From assembly GCF_014257025.1 (NCBI RefSeq), contig NZ_JACMSF010000018.1:62001-126000 (forward strand): DNA of 64,000 nt. The letters are read 5' to 3'. This document shows, piece after piece, positions 7,825 through 15,311 of the stretch. This DNA comes from Streptomyces cupreus. Its GTDB lineage: Bacteria; Actinomycetota; Actinomycetes; Streptomycetales; Streptomycetaceae. Positions within the stretch are counted from its first letter, which is position 1; each line of letters opens with the position of its first letter. Under the pieces are notes generated by a model. That model saw only the letters and a list, made by a program, of their open reading frames with translations, was not told the DNA's origin and searched no databases. The position numbers were made by a program, and so were the translations under genes.

Positions 7825-8484
7825 CTACTTCACCGTCCGCATTCCCAGGGGCCCCGCGATCTCCTCCGCCATGACCTTGCCCGCCTCGAACTCCAGGGTG
7901 TCGTCGCCCATGGACTGGTCGGTGTCCAGGCCGTCCAGTTCCTCCAGGGGCTGGTTCAGGCGGACGTGGGCCAGGACCGACTGCAGGGCGCGCAGGGAAG
8001 CCGAGGCGGTGGAGCCCCAGTTGGAGAAGTAGGAGAACTGCCACCACCACAGGGCCTCCGTGGTGCGGCCCGCACGGTAGTGGGCCATGCCGTGGCGCAG
8101 GTCGGTGATGACGTCCGCGAGGTCGTCCGAGATACGGGCCGGGACAGGCGCCTTGCGGGGCTCGTACGGGTCGAAGACCTCCGAGTAGACATCCACGGGG
8201 TCGAGCAGCCGGGCCAGGTTCTCGCGCAGCTCGTCCACGTCCGGCTCCGGGCCCAGGTCGGGCTCGTAGCGCTCCTCGGGGACGATGTCCTCGTGCGCGC
8301 CGAGCCGACCGCCGGCGAGCAGCAGCTGGGAGACCTCCAGCAGCAGGAAGGGGATCGCCGATTCCGGCTCGTCGCCCTTCGCCACCTCGGTGACCGCTAC
8401 GAGGAAGCTCTCGACCTGGTCCGCGATCTGGACCACGAAGTCGTCCGGGTCCTGGTTCGTCGCGTGCAGCGTGGCGTCAGACAT
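7825..8484 (-). CDS. DUF5063 domain-containing protein
   Basis: 219-aa cytoplasmic protein, acidic and helix-rich (ADQVESFLVAVTEVAKGDEP, LLLEVSQLLLAGGRLGAHED, then RHGMAHYRAGRTTEALWWWQ). It belongs to the DUF5063 family found immediately downstream of recR in many Streptomyces. It overlaps the recR stop by 8 bp (ATGTCTGA), so translation is coupled. The function is unknown; context suggests a link to recombination or a passenger role in that operon. Confidence 0.88.
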   Translation of the reverse strand: MSDATLHATNQDPDDFVVQIADQVESFLVAVTEVAKGDEPESAIPFLLLEVSQLLLAGGRLGAHEDIVPEERYEPDLGPEPDVDELRENLARLLDPVDVYSEVFDPYEPRKAPVPARISDDLADVITDLRHGMAHYRAGRTTEALWWWQFSYFSNWGSTASASLRALQSVLAHVRLNQPLEELDGLDTDQSMGDDTLEFEAGKVMAEEIAGPLGMRTVK

Positions 8485-9076
8485 CTAGGAGTCGTCTCCC
8501 CTCGAAGGCGCGGCCGAGTGTGACCTCGTCCGCGTATTCCAGGTCGCCACCCACCGGGAGGCCGCTGGCCAGGCGGGTGACCTTGAGGCCCATGGGCTTG
8601 ATCATGCGGGCGAGGTACGTGGCCGTGGCCTCGCCTTCCAGATTCGGGTCCGTGGCCAGGATCAGCTCCGTGACCGTACCGTCGGCCAACCGCGCGAGAA
8701 GTTCTCGTATACGCAGGTCGTCGGGGCCCACACCTTCGATGGGGCTGATCGCCCCGCCCAGGACGTGGTAGCGGCCGCGGAACTCGCGGGTGCGCTCGAT
8801 GGCGACCACGTCCTTCGGCTCCTCCACCACACAGATGACCGCGGGGTCGCGGCGGGCGTCGCGGCAGATGTTGCAGAGCTCTTCCTGCGCGATGTTTCCG
8901 CACGTCGCGCAGAAGCGGACCTTCGCCTTGACCTCCATGAGGGCCTGGGCGAGGCGCCGTACGTCCGTGGGTTCCGCCTGCAGGATGTGGAAGGCGATCC
9001 GCTGCGCGCTCTTGGGACCGACGCCGGGCAGCCGACCCAGCTCGTCGATCAGGTCCTGGACCACGCCTTCGTACAA
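8477..9076 (-). CDS. recR: Recombination mediator RecR, TTG start
   Basis: Works with RecF/RecO to load RecA at gaps. 199 aa, the normal family length. A helix-hairpin-helix region (LIDELGRLPGVGPKSAQRIA) is followed by the four-cysteine zinc finger C-x2-C...C-x2-C (FCATCGNIAQEELCNIC), then the Toprim domain (VICVVEEPKDVVAIERT; ILATDPNLEGEATATYLARM). The conserved family beginning (YEGVVQDLIDEL) forces the TTG at 9076 as start, with AGGAAGG upstream. It lies downstream of ybaB with a 60-bp gap, the classical ybaB-recR order. Confidence 0.97.
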   Translation of the reverse strand: MYEGVVQDLIDELGRLPGVGPKSAQRIAFHILQAEPTDVRRLAQALMEVKAKVRFCATCGNIAQEELCNICRDARRDPAVICVVEEPKDVVAIERTREFRGRYHVLGGAISPIEGVGPDDLRIRELLARLADGTVTELILATDPNLEGEATATYLARMIKPMGLKVTRLASGLPVGGDLEYADEVTLGRAFEGRRLLDV

Positions 9077-9136
9077 CGGACTGCCGCCCTTCCTGGGGGT
9101 TCCTTCACTACGTACGGTAGAGGGCCCACGGCCGTC

Positions 9137-9475
9137 TTAGAAAGGCAGGCCGGGGATGCCGCCGCCGAGGCCCTGCGCCAGCGGACCGAGCTTCTGCTGC
9201 TGGAGCGCCTGGGCGTTCTCGTTGGCCGCGTGTACGGCCGCGACGATCAGGTCGGCGAGGGTCTCGGTGTCGTCCGGGTCCACCGCCTTGGGGTCGATCT
9301 TGAGGGCGCGGAGTTCGCCGGCGCCGGTCACGGTCGCCTTCACCAGGCCGCCGCCCGCCTGACCGTCGACCTCGGTCCTCGCCAGTTCCTCCTGGGCGTT
9401 CGCCAGGTCCTGCTGCATCTTCTGAGCCTGCTGGAGCAGCTGCTGCATGTTGGGCTGGCCACCACCGGGAATCAC
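9137..9475 (-). CDS. YbaB/EbfC family nucleoid-associated protein
   Basis: 112 aa (MIPGGGQPNMQQLLQQAQKM). A Gln/Met-rich N-terminal helix is followed by EVDGQAGGGLVKATVTGAGE and LRALKIDPKAVDPDDTETLA, the YbaB core, and a Gly-rich tail (LGPLAQGLGGGIPGLPF). The family forms dimers that bind DNA and coat the nucleoid. First gene of the ybaB-recR-DUF5063 group; dnaX, often upstream, is not in this window. Confidence 0.95.
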   Translation of the reverse strand: MIPGGGQPNMQQLLQQAQKMQQDLANAQEELARTEVDGQAGGGLVKATVTGAGELRALKIDPKAVDPDDTETLADLIVAAVHAANENAQALQQQKLGPLAQGLGGGIPGLPF

Positions 9476-9671
9476 GATCAGCTCCTTGTCGTACGGCTTC
9501 TGGAACCGAGCCTACGTGGTCCGCGCAGCCATCGCCCCGGCACTCTTTCGAGTGAGGCGAATGTGTGGCCTATACCTGATCAAGGGCCACTTCCGAGCGG
9601 AAAAGCGGCGAAAGCCGCTCCTTCGCCACCCATTGGGCGGTAGGAAGAATCTGCGCATGAGTGGTCGGCCG

Positions 9672-9684
9672 TCACACACTGTGA
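9672..9684. repeat. Inverted repeat TCACA-CAC-TGTGA upstream of the SLATT gene
   Basis: Perfect 5-bp arms with a 3-bp spacer, 60 bp before the GTG at 9744. It is a possible operator; no known consensus is assigned. Confidence 0.3.
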
Positions 9685-9713
9685 TCGGCGAGGGCCGGGT
9701 AGGTACCACGTAG

Positions 9714-9735
9714 ACCAGGTAGGGACCAGGTAGGG
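9714..9735. repeat. Tandem 11-bp direct repeat ACCAGGTAGGG x2
   Basis: Two perfect head-to-tail copies (9714-9724, 9725-9735), preceded by a degenerate copy (GGTAGGTACCACG near 9700). They end 8 bp before the start codon of the SLATT gene, so they cover its ribosome-binding region. An 11-bp period places the copies on nearly one DNA face, as in direct-repeat operators, but slippage is an equally simple explanation. Confidence 0.5.
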
Positions 9736-9743
9736 AGTGCCGG

Positions 9744-10454
9744 GTGGGTCAGCCGGAGATGCAGCCCGAGTATCCGCCGGGCGATCTGACGGGGCGGGTG
9801 TTTCCGCCGGGCGACTGGGGTGAGCCCGCGGTGCGGCTGGACGAGCTGTACCAGTGGGTGGAGCGCGGGGCGCTGGACACGGCGGCCTGGTATCTCGCGG
9901 ACCGGGTGTGGAAGCGGCGGGGGGCGCGGGTGCTGCGTGGGGGCGCGGCGGTGGGGGCGGTGTCGGGGGCCGCGCTGCCGTTGCTGGACATGACGGGGGC
10001 GATGGGCGGGGCGGCGCCGTGGGGGTATCTCGCGCTGCTGCTCGCGGTGGCCTGCGTGGCGGTGGACCGGTACTTCGGGGTGACGTCCGGGTGGATAAGG
10101 GACGTGGCCACGGCGCAGGCGGTGCAGCGGCGGCTGCAGGTGCTCCAGTTCGACTGGGCGTCGGAGAGCGTGCGGGAGGTGCTGGGGCCGGCGGAGGGGA
10201 CGGCGAGCGAGGCGGCTGAGCGGTGTCTCGGGGTGCTGCGGCGGTTCTCGGAGGATGTGACGGAGCTGGTGCGCACGGAGACGGCGGACTGGATGGTGGA
10301 GTTCCGGACGGGGTCCGCGCCGATGGGGATCCAGGGGGCCGTGGCGGGGGGCGGCCGGCAGGACGGGACGGTGGTGCATGGGCGGTTCCCGACGTCGCCG
10401 GGGGGTTCAGCGCGACCGAACATGCCACGTCAGCGGCCGCCGGAGCCCAGGTGA
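9744..10454 (+). CDS. SLATT-domain-like two-transmembrane protein
   Basis: 236 aa from GTG 9744. The layout is a soluble N-terminus (LDELYQWVERGALDTAAWYLADRVWKRRGAR), a hydrophobic hairpin of two TM helices (about 75-125: GGAAVGAVSGAALPLLDMTG and GYLALLLAVACVAVDRYFGV), then a long helical C-terminal part (AQAVQRRLQVLQFDWASESV). This matches the SLATT architecture, a 2-TM family predicted as pore-forming effector in nucleotide-signalling conflict systems. No SMODS or SLOG gene is adjacent; the next gene encodes a membrane-anchored PstS-like protein, convergent. The domain call is good, the role open. Confidence 0.75.
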   Translation: MGQPEMQPEYPPGDLTGRVFPPGDWGEPAVRLDELYQWVERGALDTAAWYLADRVWKRRGARVLRGGAAVGAVSGAALPLLDMTGAMGGAAPWGYLALLLAVACVAVDRYFGVTSGWIRDVATAQAVQRRLQVLQFDWASESVREVLGPAEGTASEAAERCLGVLRRFSEDVTELVRTETADWMVEFRTGSAPMGIQGAVAGGGRQDGTVVHGRFPTSPGGSARPNMPRQRPPEPR

Positions 10455-10460
10455 GCCCGC

Positions 10461-12008
10461 CTACTCGGACTCCCTGCACAGCCGTTCCCCCTCCGGCGTC
10501 GAGCACGGGACGTGGTCGTGGGTTCGGATCAAGGTCTCGCCGTTGTTCCGGATGTAGTCGAGGAAGCTGCCCGCCAGGGAGCCGCCCGGTGGGTCGCCGT
10601 AGGTGTAGGCGTACTCCACTCCGAAGTACGGGTACGGGGCCGCCCGCTCTATCGCCGCCACCGAGGCCGTGGCGCCGCCCAGGGGGACCCTCGTGATGTG
10701 CTGCTGGGCCGTCGCGAGGTTCAGCTCGCTGTAGCCGATCGCGCCGCGGATCTCCGCCACCTTCTTCAGGACCTCCTCCGTGGAGTCCAGTTCGCAGCGC
10801 ACGGGCGCCGAGCGGTCCGTCTGGATGTCGCAGTCCAGGGACGTGCTCGGTACGCCCTCCCAGGTGCCGTCCAGTACCTGGTCCTGGAAGACCTGGCGGG
10901 TGCCGGAGTCCGCGTCCCGGCTCACCAGGACGACCCGCCAGTGCGGCAGCTTCGGGTCCAGCTCGTCCCAGTGGGTGATGTCGCCCACGTAGATGCGCCG
11001 CACGTCGGCCAGGGACAGGCCGTTCGGAAGCTTCAGGCCGTCGTTCGCCACCAGCGCGAAGACGGAGAGGGCTATCGGCAGGCGGGTCAGCGAGTCGTCC
11101 GCCCGCTTGCTCGCCCCGTCGTGGAACGCGATCATCGACGCCCGCCTGCTCCTCGACTCGCCTTCCAGCGCCGCCAGTTCGCCCACGCCCGCCGAACTTC
11201 CCCTCGCCTCCACCGTGATCTCCGAGCCCTCGCAGTCCTTCTCGTACTCCTTCGCCAGATCCCGTACCACCGGCGCGAAGGCCGTCGAGCCGGTGATCGT
11301 CAGGCTGCCCCTTTCACAGCCGAGCGGCGGTGGGCTGTCGTCGCGGACCACGACGATCGTCGAGAGGGTGAGGACCGAGACCGTGAGCATGATGGTGATC
11401 AGCCGGGCCGCCCGGCTGAACAGCGGCGGCTTGTCGTCCGGTGTGGCGCTGCGGTTGGGGTGCACCTCCCCGTCCCGGATGCCGCCGATGAGGCGGATGT
11501 CGCGGCCCACGTCACCGCCCGACAGCAGCACGAGCAGCTTGAAGTGCTCGCCCCGGTTGAGCGGGACGCGCGGGATGCGCAGGGTGTTGCCGCCGTTGTC
11601 GTAGCCGAAGCCGGCGTGCGGGGTGAAGTGGCTCATCAGGTGGTCGGTGCCGGGCGGCTGGGTGACCGACACACCGCGGATGTTGCGGTCCGTGAACACC
11701 GCTGTCAGACCGTGGAGTTCACGGCTCGTGTAGTCGTCGTGGCCGATGCCCTGCGAGCCGTCGTTCTCGATGCGCAGCAGCACCAGGGTCGCCTGGTGCA
11801 TGCCCGGCGCCTCGTCGAAGAGGCCCAGGCGGACGTTGGCCCGGCCGGACGTCACATCGTCGCCGATGGGGTTGTCCATCTGGACGCGGTAGCCGATCCG
11901 CTTACGGCGCGGCACCCGGCGCTCGTACCACACCATGACGGCCGAGGCCACGATGCCGGCCACGGCCGTCGCCACGGCCACGACGTTCTCTGCGCTCAGC
12001 AACTCCAT
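10461..12008 (-). CDS. Membrane-anchored PstS-like substrate-binding protein
   Basis: 515 aa from ATG 12008 (MELLSAENVVAVATAVAGIV). A TM helix near the N-terminus is followed by a roughly 180-residue soluble beta-rich region (VRLGLFDEAPGMHQATLVLL; IPRVPLNRGEHFKLLVLLSG) and a second TM segment (ARLITIMLTVSVLTLSTIVV). A periplasmic-type phosphate-binding fold completes it: TITGSTAFAPVVRDLAKEYE, the EARGSSAGVGEL turn, SRDADSGTRQVFQDQVL and GAIGYSELNLA. PstS orthologues are lipoproteins with Pst permeases; here there is neither lipobox nor permease, and the domain is fused behind a membrane sensor-like part. Possibly a sensor of phosphate-like ligands. Confidence 0.8.
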   Translation of the reverse strand: MELLSAENVVAVATAVAGIVASAVMVWYERRVPRRKRIGYRVQMDNPIGDDVTSGRANVRLGLFDEAPGMHQATLVLLRIENDGSQGIGHDDYTSRELHGLTAVFTDRNIRGVSVTQPPGTDHLMSHFTPHAGFGYDNGGNTLRIPRVPLNRGEHFKLLVLLSGGDVGRDIRLIGGIRDGEVHPNRSATPDDKPPLFSRAARLITIMLTVSVLTLSTIVVVRDDSPPPLGCERGSLTITGSTAFAPVVRDLAKEYEKDCEGSEITVEARGSSAGVGELAALEGESRSRRASMIAFHDGASKRADDSLTRLPIALSVFALVANDGLKLPNGLSLADVRRIYVGDITHWDELDPKLPHWRVVLVSRDADSGTRQVFQDQVLDGTWEGVPSTSLDCDIQTDRSAPVRCELDSTEEVLKKVAEIRGAIGYSELNLATAQQHITRVPLGGATASVAAIERAAPYPYFGVEYAYTYGDPPGGSLAGSFLDYIRNNGETLIRTHDHVPCSTPEGERLCRESE

Positions 12009-12135
12009 CGGGTGCCCCCGCAACTCCCCGGAGCCGGACAAGTGCCGACACTTTATGTTCGGCGGAGGGGGTATTCCGGGCTCGTCCGCAGATGTTCGCT
12101 CAGCATTCAACTAGGGTCGGGAGAGGGCCCGTTGG

Positions 12136-13989
12136 TCACTCCCTCGTGTAAGTCAGCCTCTCGCCGGTGCTCGTGTTGACCCGCTCAAGACTGCCGTCCC
12201 CGAGGAGGGTGAGCTCCGTGGCAGCGCCCGGGGTGCAGGAGGAGGCCGGTTCACCGACGGAGACGGTGGAGGGGCCGATCTCCAAGGGGCCGTCCCCCGT
12301 GGGCTCTTCGGCCAGCTTCGCCTGGAAGACGCAGTGGTAGTCCGCGCCGTCCGCGACGAGCGAGAGCACGGTGTCGCCCACCTCGCCCTGCTGGAGGGTG
12401 AGGTGGCGGGTGTGGAGACCGGCGTCGTTGTCGAGGGTGGTGGACCAGGTGCCGAGGTAGTCGGCCGGGATCGGTCCGCCCGATGTCTCCGAGGCCGTCG
12501 GGGACGGGTCCTCGGTCGTCGGGCCGGGTGTGACGGGCGCACTGACCTGGGGGGTCGACGTGGGCTTGCCGTCCGTGCCCTCGCTCCCGTCGTCCTCGGA
12601 GCCGTTCATGAGGGCGTACACCGAACCGCCCGCGGCCACCGCCACCACCAGCGCGACCGCGAGGAGCAGCGCGGTGGAACGGCCGCTGCGGCGGGGCGGC
12701 TGCGGCGGGGGTACGGCCGGGCCGTACGGCGGGGTGGAGTAGGCGGGCGGCGGGGGCTGGTAGGCGGGGTGGGGGTAGCCGTACGCCGGATGCGCGGGAG
12801 CGGGATGCGCGGGAGCCGGATGCCCTTGCGCCGGCTGTGGTCCCGCCGGATGGGCCGGGGCCGCCCCGAAGGCGCCCGGGGGCGGAGCGGCAGGAGGCGT
12901 CAGAGGTGCGGTCACCGTGGGAAGGTGCCCCATCGGTCCGCCCACCCCGGGCTGCCCCGGCACGGGCGGGCCCTGGACGGCGGCCGGACCCGGAGCGGGG
13001 CTCTCCGACTCGTCGGCGGCCGGGGCGTGTTCCGGGGACGCCGGTTCCTCCGCCTCCAGCAACCCCACCGCGTGCCGCCCGAGTTGGGCCACCAGCGCGC
13101 TCGGCAGCCAGGGATCCCGGGAACGGCCGTCGGAGACGGTGTCCTCCACCCCCGTACGCTCCAGAATCCGCGCCAGCGTGGGCCGCGCCCCCGGATCCTT
13201 GCGCAGACAGTCCCGGACCAGGTCGGCGATGCCCTCCGGCACGCCCTCCAGGTCGGGCTCCTCCTGCGCGATACGGAACATCTGCGCGTGGGCGCCGCTT
13301 CCGCCCGCGCCGAAGGGAAGGCGGCCGGTCGCGGCGTAGGCCAGGACCGACCCCAGGCAGAAGACGTCGCACGCGGGCGTGATGCGGTCGCCGCGCACCT
13401 GCTCGGGGGCCATGAAGCCGGGCGAGCCGACGAGCGCGCCGGTGCGGGTGAGGCCGGATTCGGCGACCGTCTCCAGGGCTCGGGCGATGCCGAAGTCGAT
13501 GACGCGGGGTCCGTCGATGGTGACGAGGACGTTGGAGGGCTTGAGGTCGCGATGGACGATTCCGGCGGCATGGATGTCGGTCAGCGCGTGGGCGAGTCCG
13601 GCGGCGAGGATCCGTACCGAACGCTCGGGCAGCGCGCCGTGGTCGTGCCCGACGACCTGCTGGAGGCTGGGCCCGGCGACATACCCGGTGGCCACCCAAG
13701 GGACGGGGGCCTCGGTGTCGGCGTCGAGGACGGGCGCCGTCCAGTAGCCGCCGACCTGCCGCGCGGCCTCCACCTCCTGCCGGAACCGCGCCCGGAACTC
13801 CTCCTGCGCGGCGAGCTCCTCGCGCACCAGCTTGACCGCGACCGTACGCCCGCGCTCGGACCGGGCGAGATAGACGCGCCCCATCCCACCGGCCCCGAGC
13901 CGCGCGATCAGCCGGTACGCGCCGATCTTCCCCCAGTGCTTAATGCCTGGGGGGACCCCCAGTGGATCCCCCGGCCCCAGCTGGTCCAT
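12136..13989 (-). CDS. Transmembrane serine/threonine protein kinase (PknB type)
   Basis: 617 aa. The Hanks-type kinase domain (about 24-280) has a Gly loop (LGAGGMGRVYLA), ATP lysine K53 (AVKL), HRDLKPSN with D148, DFG-motif D165 (VIDFGIAR) and the activation segment GALVGSPGFMAPEQVRG. A long Pro/Ala/Gly-rich juxtamembrane linker with PAHPAPAHP-type repeats follows. A single TM helix lies near 435-458 (TALLLAVALVVAVAAGGSVY), and the extracellular C-terminal domain (ADYLGTWSTTLDNDAG onward) contains two Cys. There are no PASTA repeats. The extracellular part probably senses an unknown ligand. It is separated by 127 bp from the PBP-like gene downstream. Confidence 0.93.
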   Translation of the reverse strand: MDQLGPGDPLGVPPGIKHWGKIGAYRLIARLGAGGMGRVYLARSERGRTVAVKLVREELAAQEEFRARFRQEVEAARQVGGYWTAPVLDADTEAPVPWVATGYVAGPSLQQVVGHDHGALPERSVRILAAGLAHALTDIHAAGIVHRDLKPSNVLVTIDGPRVIDFGIARALETVAESGLTRTGALVGSPGFMAPEQVRGDRITPACDVFCLGSVLAYAATGRLPFGAGGSGAHAQMFRIAQEEPDLEGVPEGIADLVRDCLRKDPGARPTLARILERTGVEDTVSDGRSRDPWLPSALVAQLGRHAVGLLEAEEPASPEHAPAADESESPAPGPAAVQGPPVPGQPGVGGPMGHLPTVTAPLTPPAAPPPGAFGAAPAHPAGPQPAQGHPAPAHPAPAHPAYGYPHPAYQPPPPAYSTPPYGPAVPPPQPPRRSGRSTALLLAVALVVAVAAGGSVYALMNGSEDDGSEGTDGKPTSTPQVSAPVTPGPTTEDPSPTASETSGGPIPADYLGTWSTTLDNDAGLHTRHLTLQQGEVGDTVLSLVADGADYHCVFQAKLAEEPTGDGPLEIGPSTVSVGEPASSCTPGAATELTLLGDGSLERVNTSTGERLTYTRE

Positions 13990-14067
13990 TCAGGCCCCTC
14001 CCCCGAAACGCCCCCCACGACGAATCCACGATAGTGCGGGCATACGGGGAGGTGAGCGGGCCGGTGT

Positions 14068-14526
14068 CTACGGTTCCGTAACAGCCGGGGCCGTCTCCTC
14101 CAGGACCTTCGACAGCCGTTCCAGCAGCCGTACGGCGTCCGCGAGTTCGGCCTCGCCGAAGGCCTCCGCGAGCCGGTCGGCGAACGCGGCGTGCCCCGGG
14201 TCGATCCGGCGGACGGCGGCGAGGCCCTCCTCGGTCGGCGCGAGCAGTTTGGCGCGCCGGTGGGCCGGGTTGGGCCGGTACTCCGCGAGCCCCCGCTCCA
14301 CCAGCAGATCGGCGATCCGCTGCACGCTCTGCCGCGTGATGCCCATCGTCCGGGCGATCCCGGCGACGGGCAGCGGTTCCCGCAGCACCGCGCCGAGCAC
14401 CTGCCACCACGCCGCGGTGATCCCGGCCGGTTTGGCCAACTCCTCGGCCACCGCGAGGAATTGGCCGTTGAGCCGGAAGACCCCGAGCGCACCGCGGCTC
14501 AGCAGATCCTGCCGCTCACGGCTCAC
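14068..14526 (-). CDS. MarR-family transcriptional regulator
   Basis: 152 aa with the MarR winged helix: WWQVLGAVLREPLPVAGIAR, TMGITRQSVQRIADLLVERG, the wing LAEYRPNPAHRRAKLLAPTE, and flanking dimerisation helices. It overlaps the stop of the DJ-1 gene by 4 bp, so it is second in a DJ-1-marR operon. The two near-identical palindromes upstream of the operon (15173-15188, 15192-15207) are the likely binding sites, giving autorepression. The inducer is unknown; oxidant or electrophile sensing would fit the DJ-1 partner but is inference. Confidence 0.92.
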   Translation of the reverse strand: MSRERQDLLSRGALGVFRLNGQFLAVAEELAKPAGITAAWWQVLGAVLREPLPVAGIARTMGITRQSVQRIADLLVERGLAEYRPNPAHRRAKLLAPTEEGLAAVRRIDPGHAAFADRLAEAFGEAELADAVRLLERLSKVLEETAPAVTEP

Positions 14527-15146
14527 TGAGCCGCCTCCAGTACGGCGTAGGCCTCGGCGTCGGAGTCGTGGAACAGCCGGTACCAGGCGTCCAGCACCTC
14601 GCCCTCGTACACCCCGAGAAGCCGGAAGATCTCCCGGGCGAAGGCGACGGGTTCGGTGGGCCCGGCGGTGATCAGCCCGCCGTCGGTGACGGCATCAGTG
14701 TCGACGTAGCGCTCGCCGCCGCCGTACCCCGTCGCGGCGAGATAGAAGGAGACGGCGCTGGTGTGCGCCCGGTCGTCGAGCAGCCCCTCCCGGGCAAGAC
14801 CGGCGGTGGCCCCGCAGATCGCGGCGACGGGCACCCCCGCTGCCAGGAACTCCCGCGCCTTGCGGGCGAAGGGCGCCAGGTCGTCGGAGCCCGCCGCGGT
14901 AGCGGCTGATGTCTCAGTCCAGAGGTCAGCGCCCGGGAGGATCAGCAGCGCGCTGTCCTCGGGGTCGACGTCGTCCAGGGCGAGGTCGGGCTGGACGCGC
15001 AGTCCGCCGATGCTGCGGACGGGGGCGGTGGTGGGGCCGAGGGTGCGGATGTCGTACCCGGCGCGGGCGAGGTAGGCGGTGGCGTACCCCGTCTCCCAGT
15101 CGGCGTAGGTGTCGTAGACGGCGAGGTGTACGGGCTTGCGGCTCAT
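14523..15146 (-). CDS. DJ-1/PfpI-family protein (class I glutamine amidotransferase-like)
   Basis: 207 aa from ATG 15146 (MSRKPVHLAVYDTYADWETG). Motifs are a DJ-1/PfpI beta-alpha core, the LLILPGADLW strand and the nucleophile elbow VAAICGATAGLA with the catalytic Cys, followed by the helix ARE. The acidic residue at the start (D/E of YADWE) is also in place. Family members are chaperone/deglycase-like or isonitrile-hydratase-like enzymes. Its direct cotranscription with a MarR repressor suggests an inducible stress or detoxification function. Confidence 0.88.
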   Translation of the reverse strand: MSRKPVHLAVYDTYADWETGYATAYLARAGYDIRTLGPTTAPVRSIGGLRVQPDLALDDVDPEDSALLILPGADLWTETSAATAAGSDDLAPFARKAREFLAAGVPVAAICGATAGLAREGLLDDRAHTSAVSFYLAATGYGGGERYVDTDAVTDGGLITAGPTEPVAFAREIFRLLGVYEGEVLDAWYRLFHDSDAEAYAVLEAAQ

Positions 15147-15172
15147 GACTGCCTCCTCGACTCTCAGGTTTA

Positions 15173-15188
15173 TGACAGCATGCTGTCA
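15173..15188. promoter_or_regulatory. MarR operator 1, perfect 16-bp palindrome TGACAGCATGCTGTCA
   Basis: A perfect palindrome 27 bp upstream of the DJ-1 start codon, in the size range of MarR-family sites. A second copy lies 19 bp away centre to centre. Assignment to the MarR at 14068-14526 is by position. Confidence 0.75.
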
Positions 15189-15191
15189 CTT

Positions 15192-15207
15192 AGACAGGAT
15201 GCTGTCA
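15192..15207. promoter_or_regulatory. MarR operator 2, AGACAGGATGCTGTCA
   Basis: It matches operator 1 at 14 of 16 positions, keeps the GACAG...CTGTC arms, and lies about two helical turns from it, so two dimers could bind one DNA face. It lies about 105 bp from the divergent aminotransferase start and might influence that gene too. Confidence 0.7.
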
Positions 15208-15311
15208 ATTGACCCCGACAGGGGCCGTTCGACAACCTGTCGCGGAAACCCCCGTCCCACAGACAGGACGCCGATATCGCTTCCGCATCGCGGACATTTA
15301 CCCTCGGCCGC

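Noticed and set aside
10461..12008. Phosphate-transport PstS lipoprotein
   Set aside because: No lipobox and no pstCAB genes; the PBP fold is fused behind TM segments, so the ordinary transport role is not supported.
12760..12860. CRISPR- or transposon-like repeats in the kinase gene
   Set aside because: The repeats are in-frame PAHPAPAHP-type linker codons of the Ser/Thr kinase, not spacers or inverted ends.
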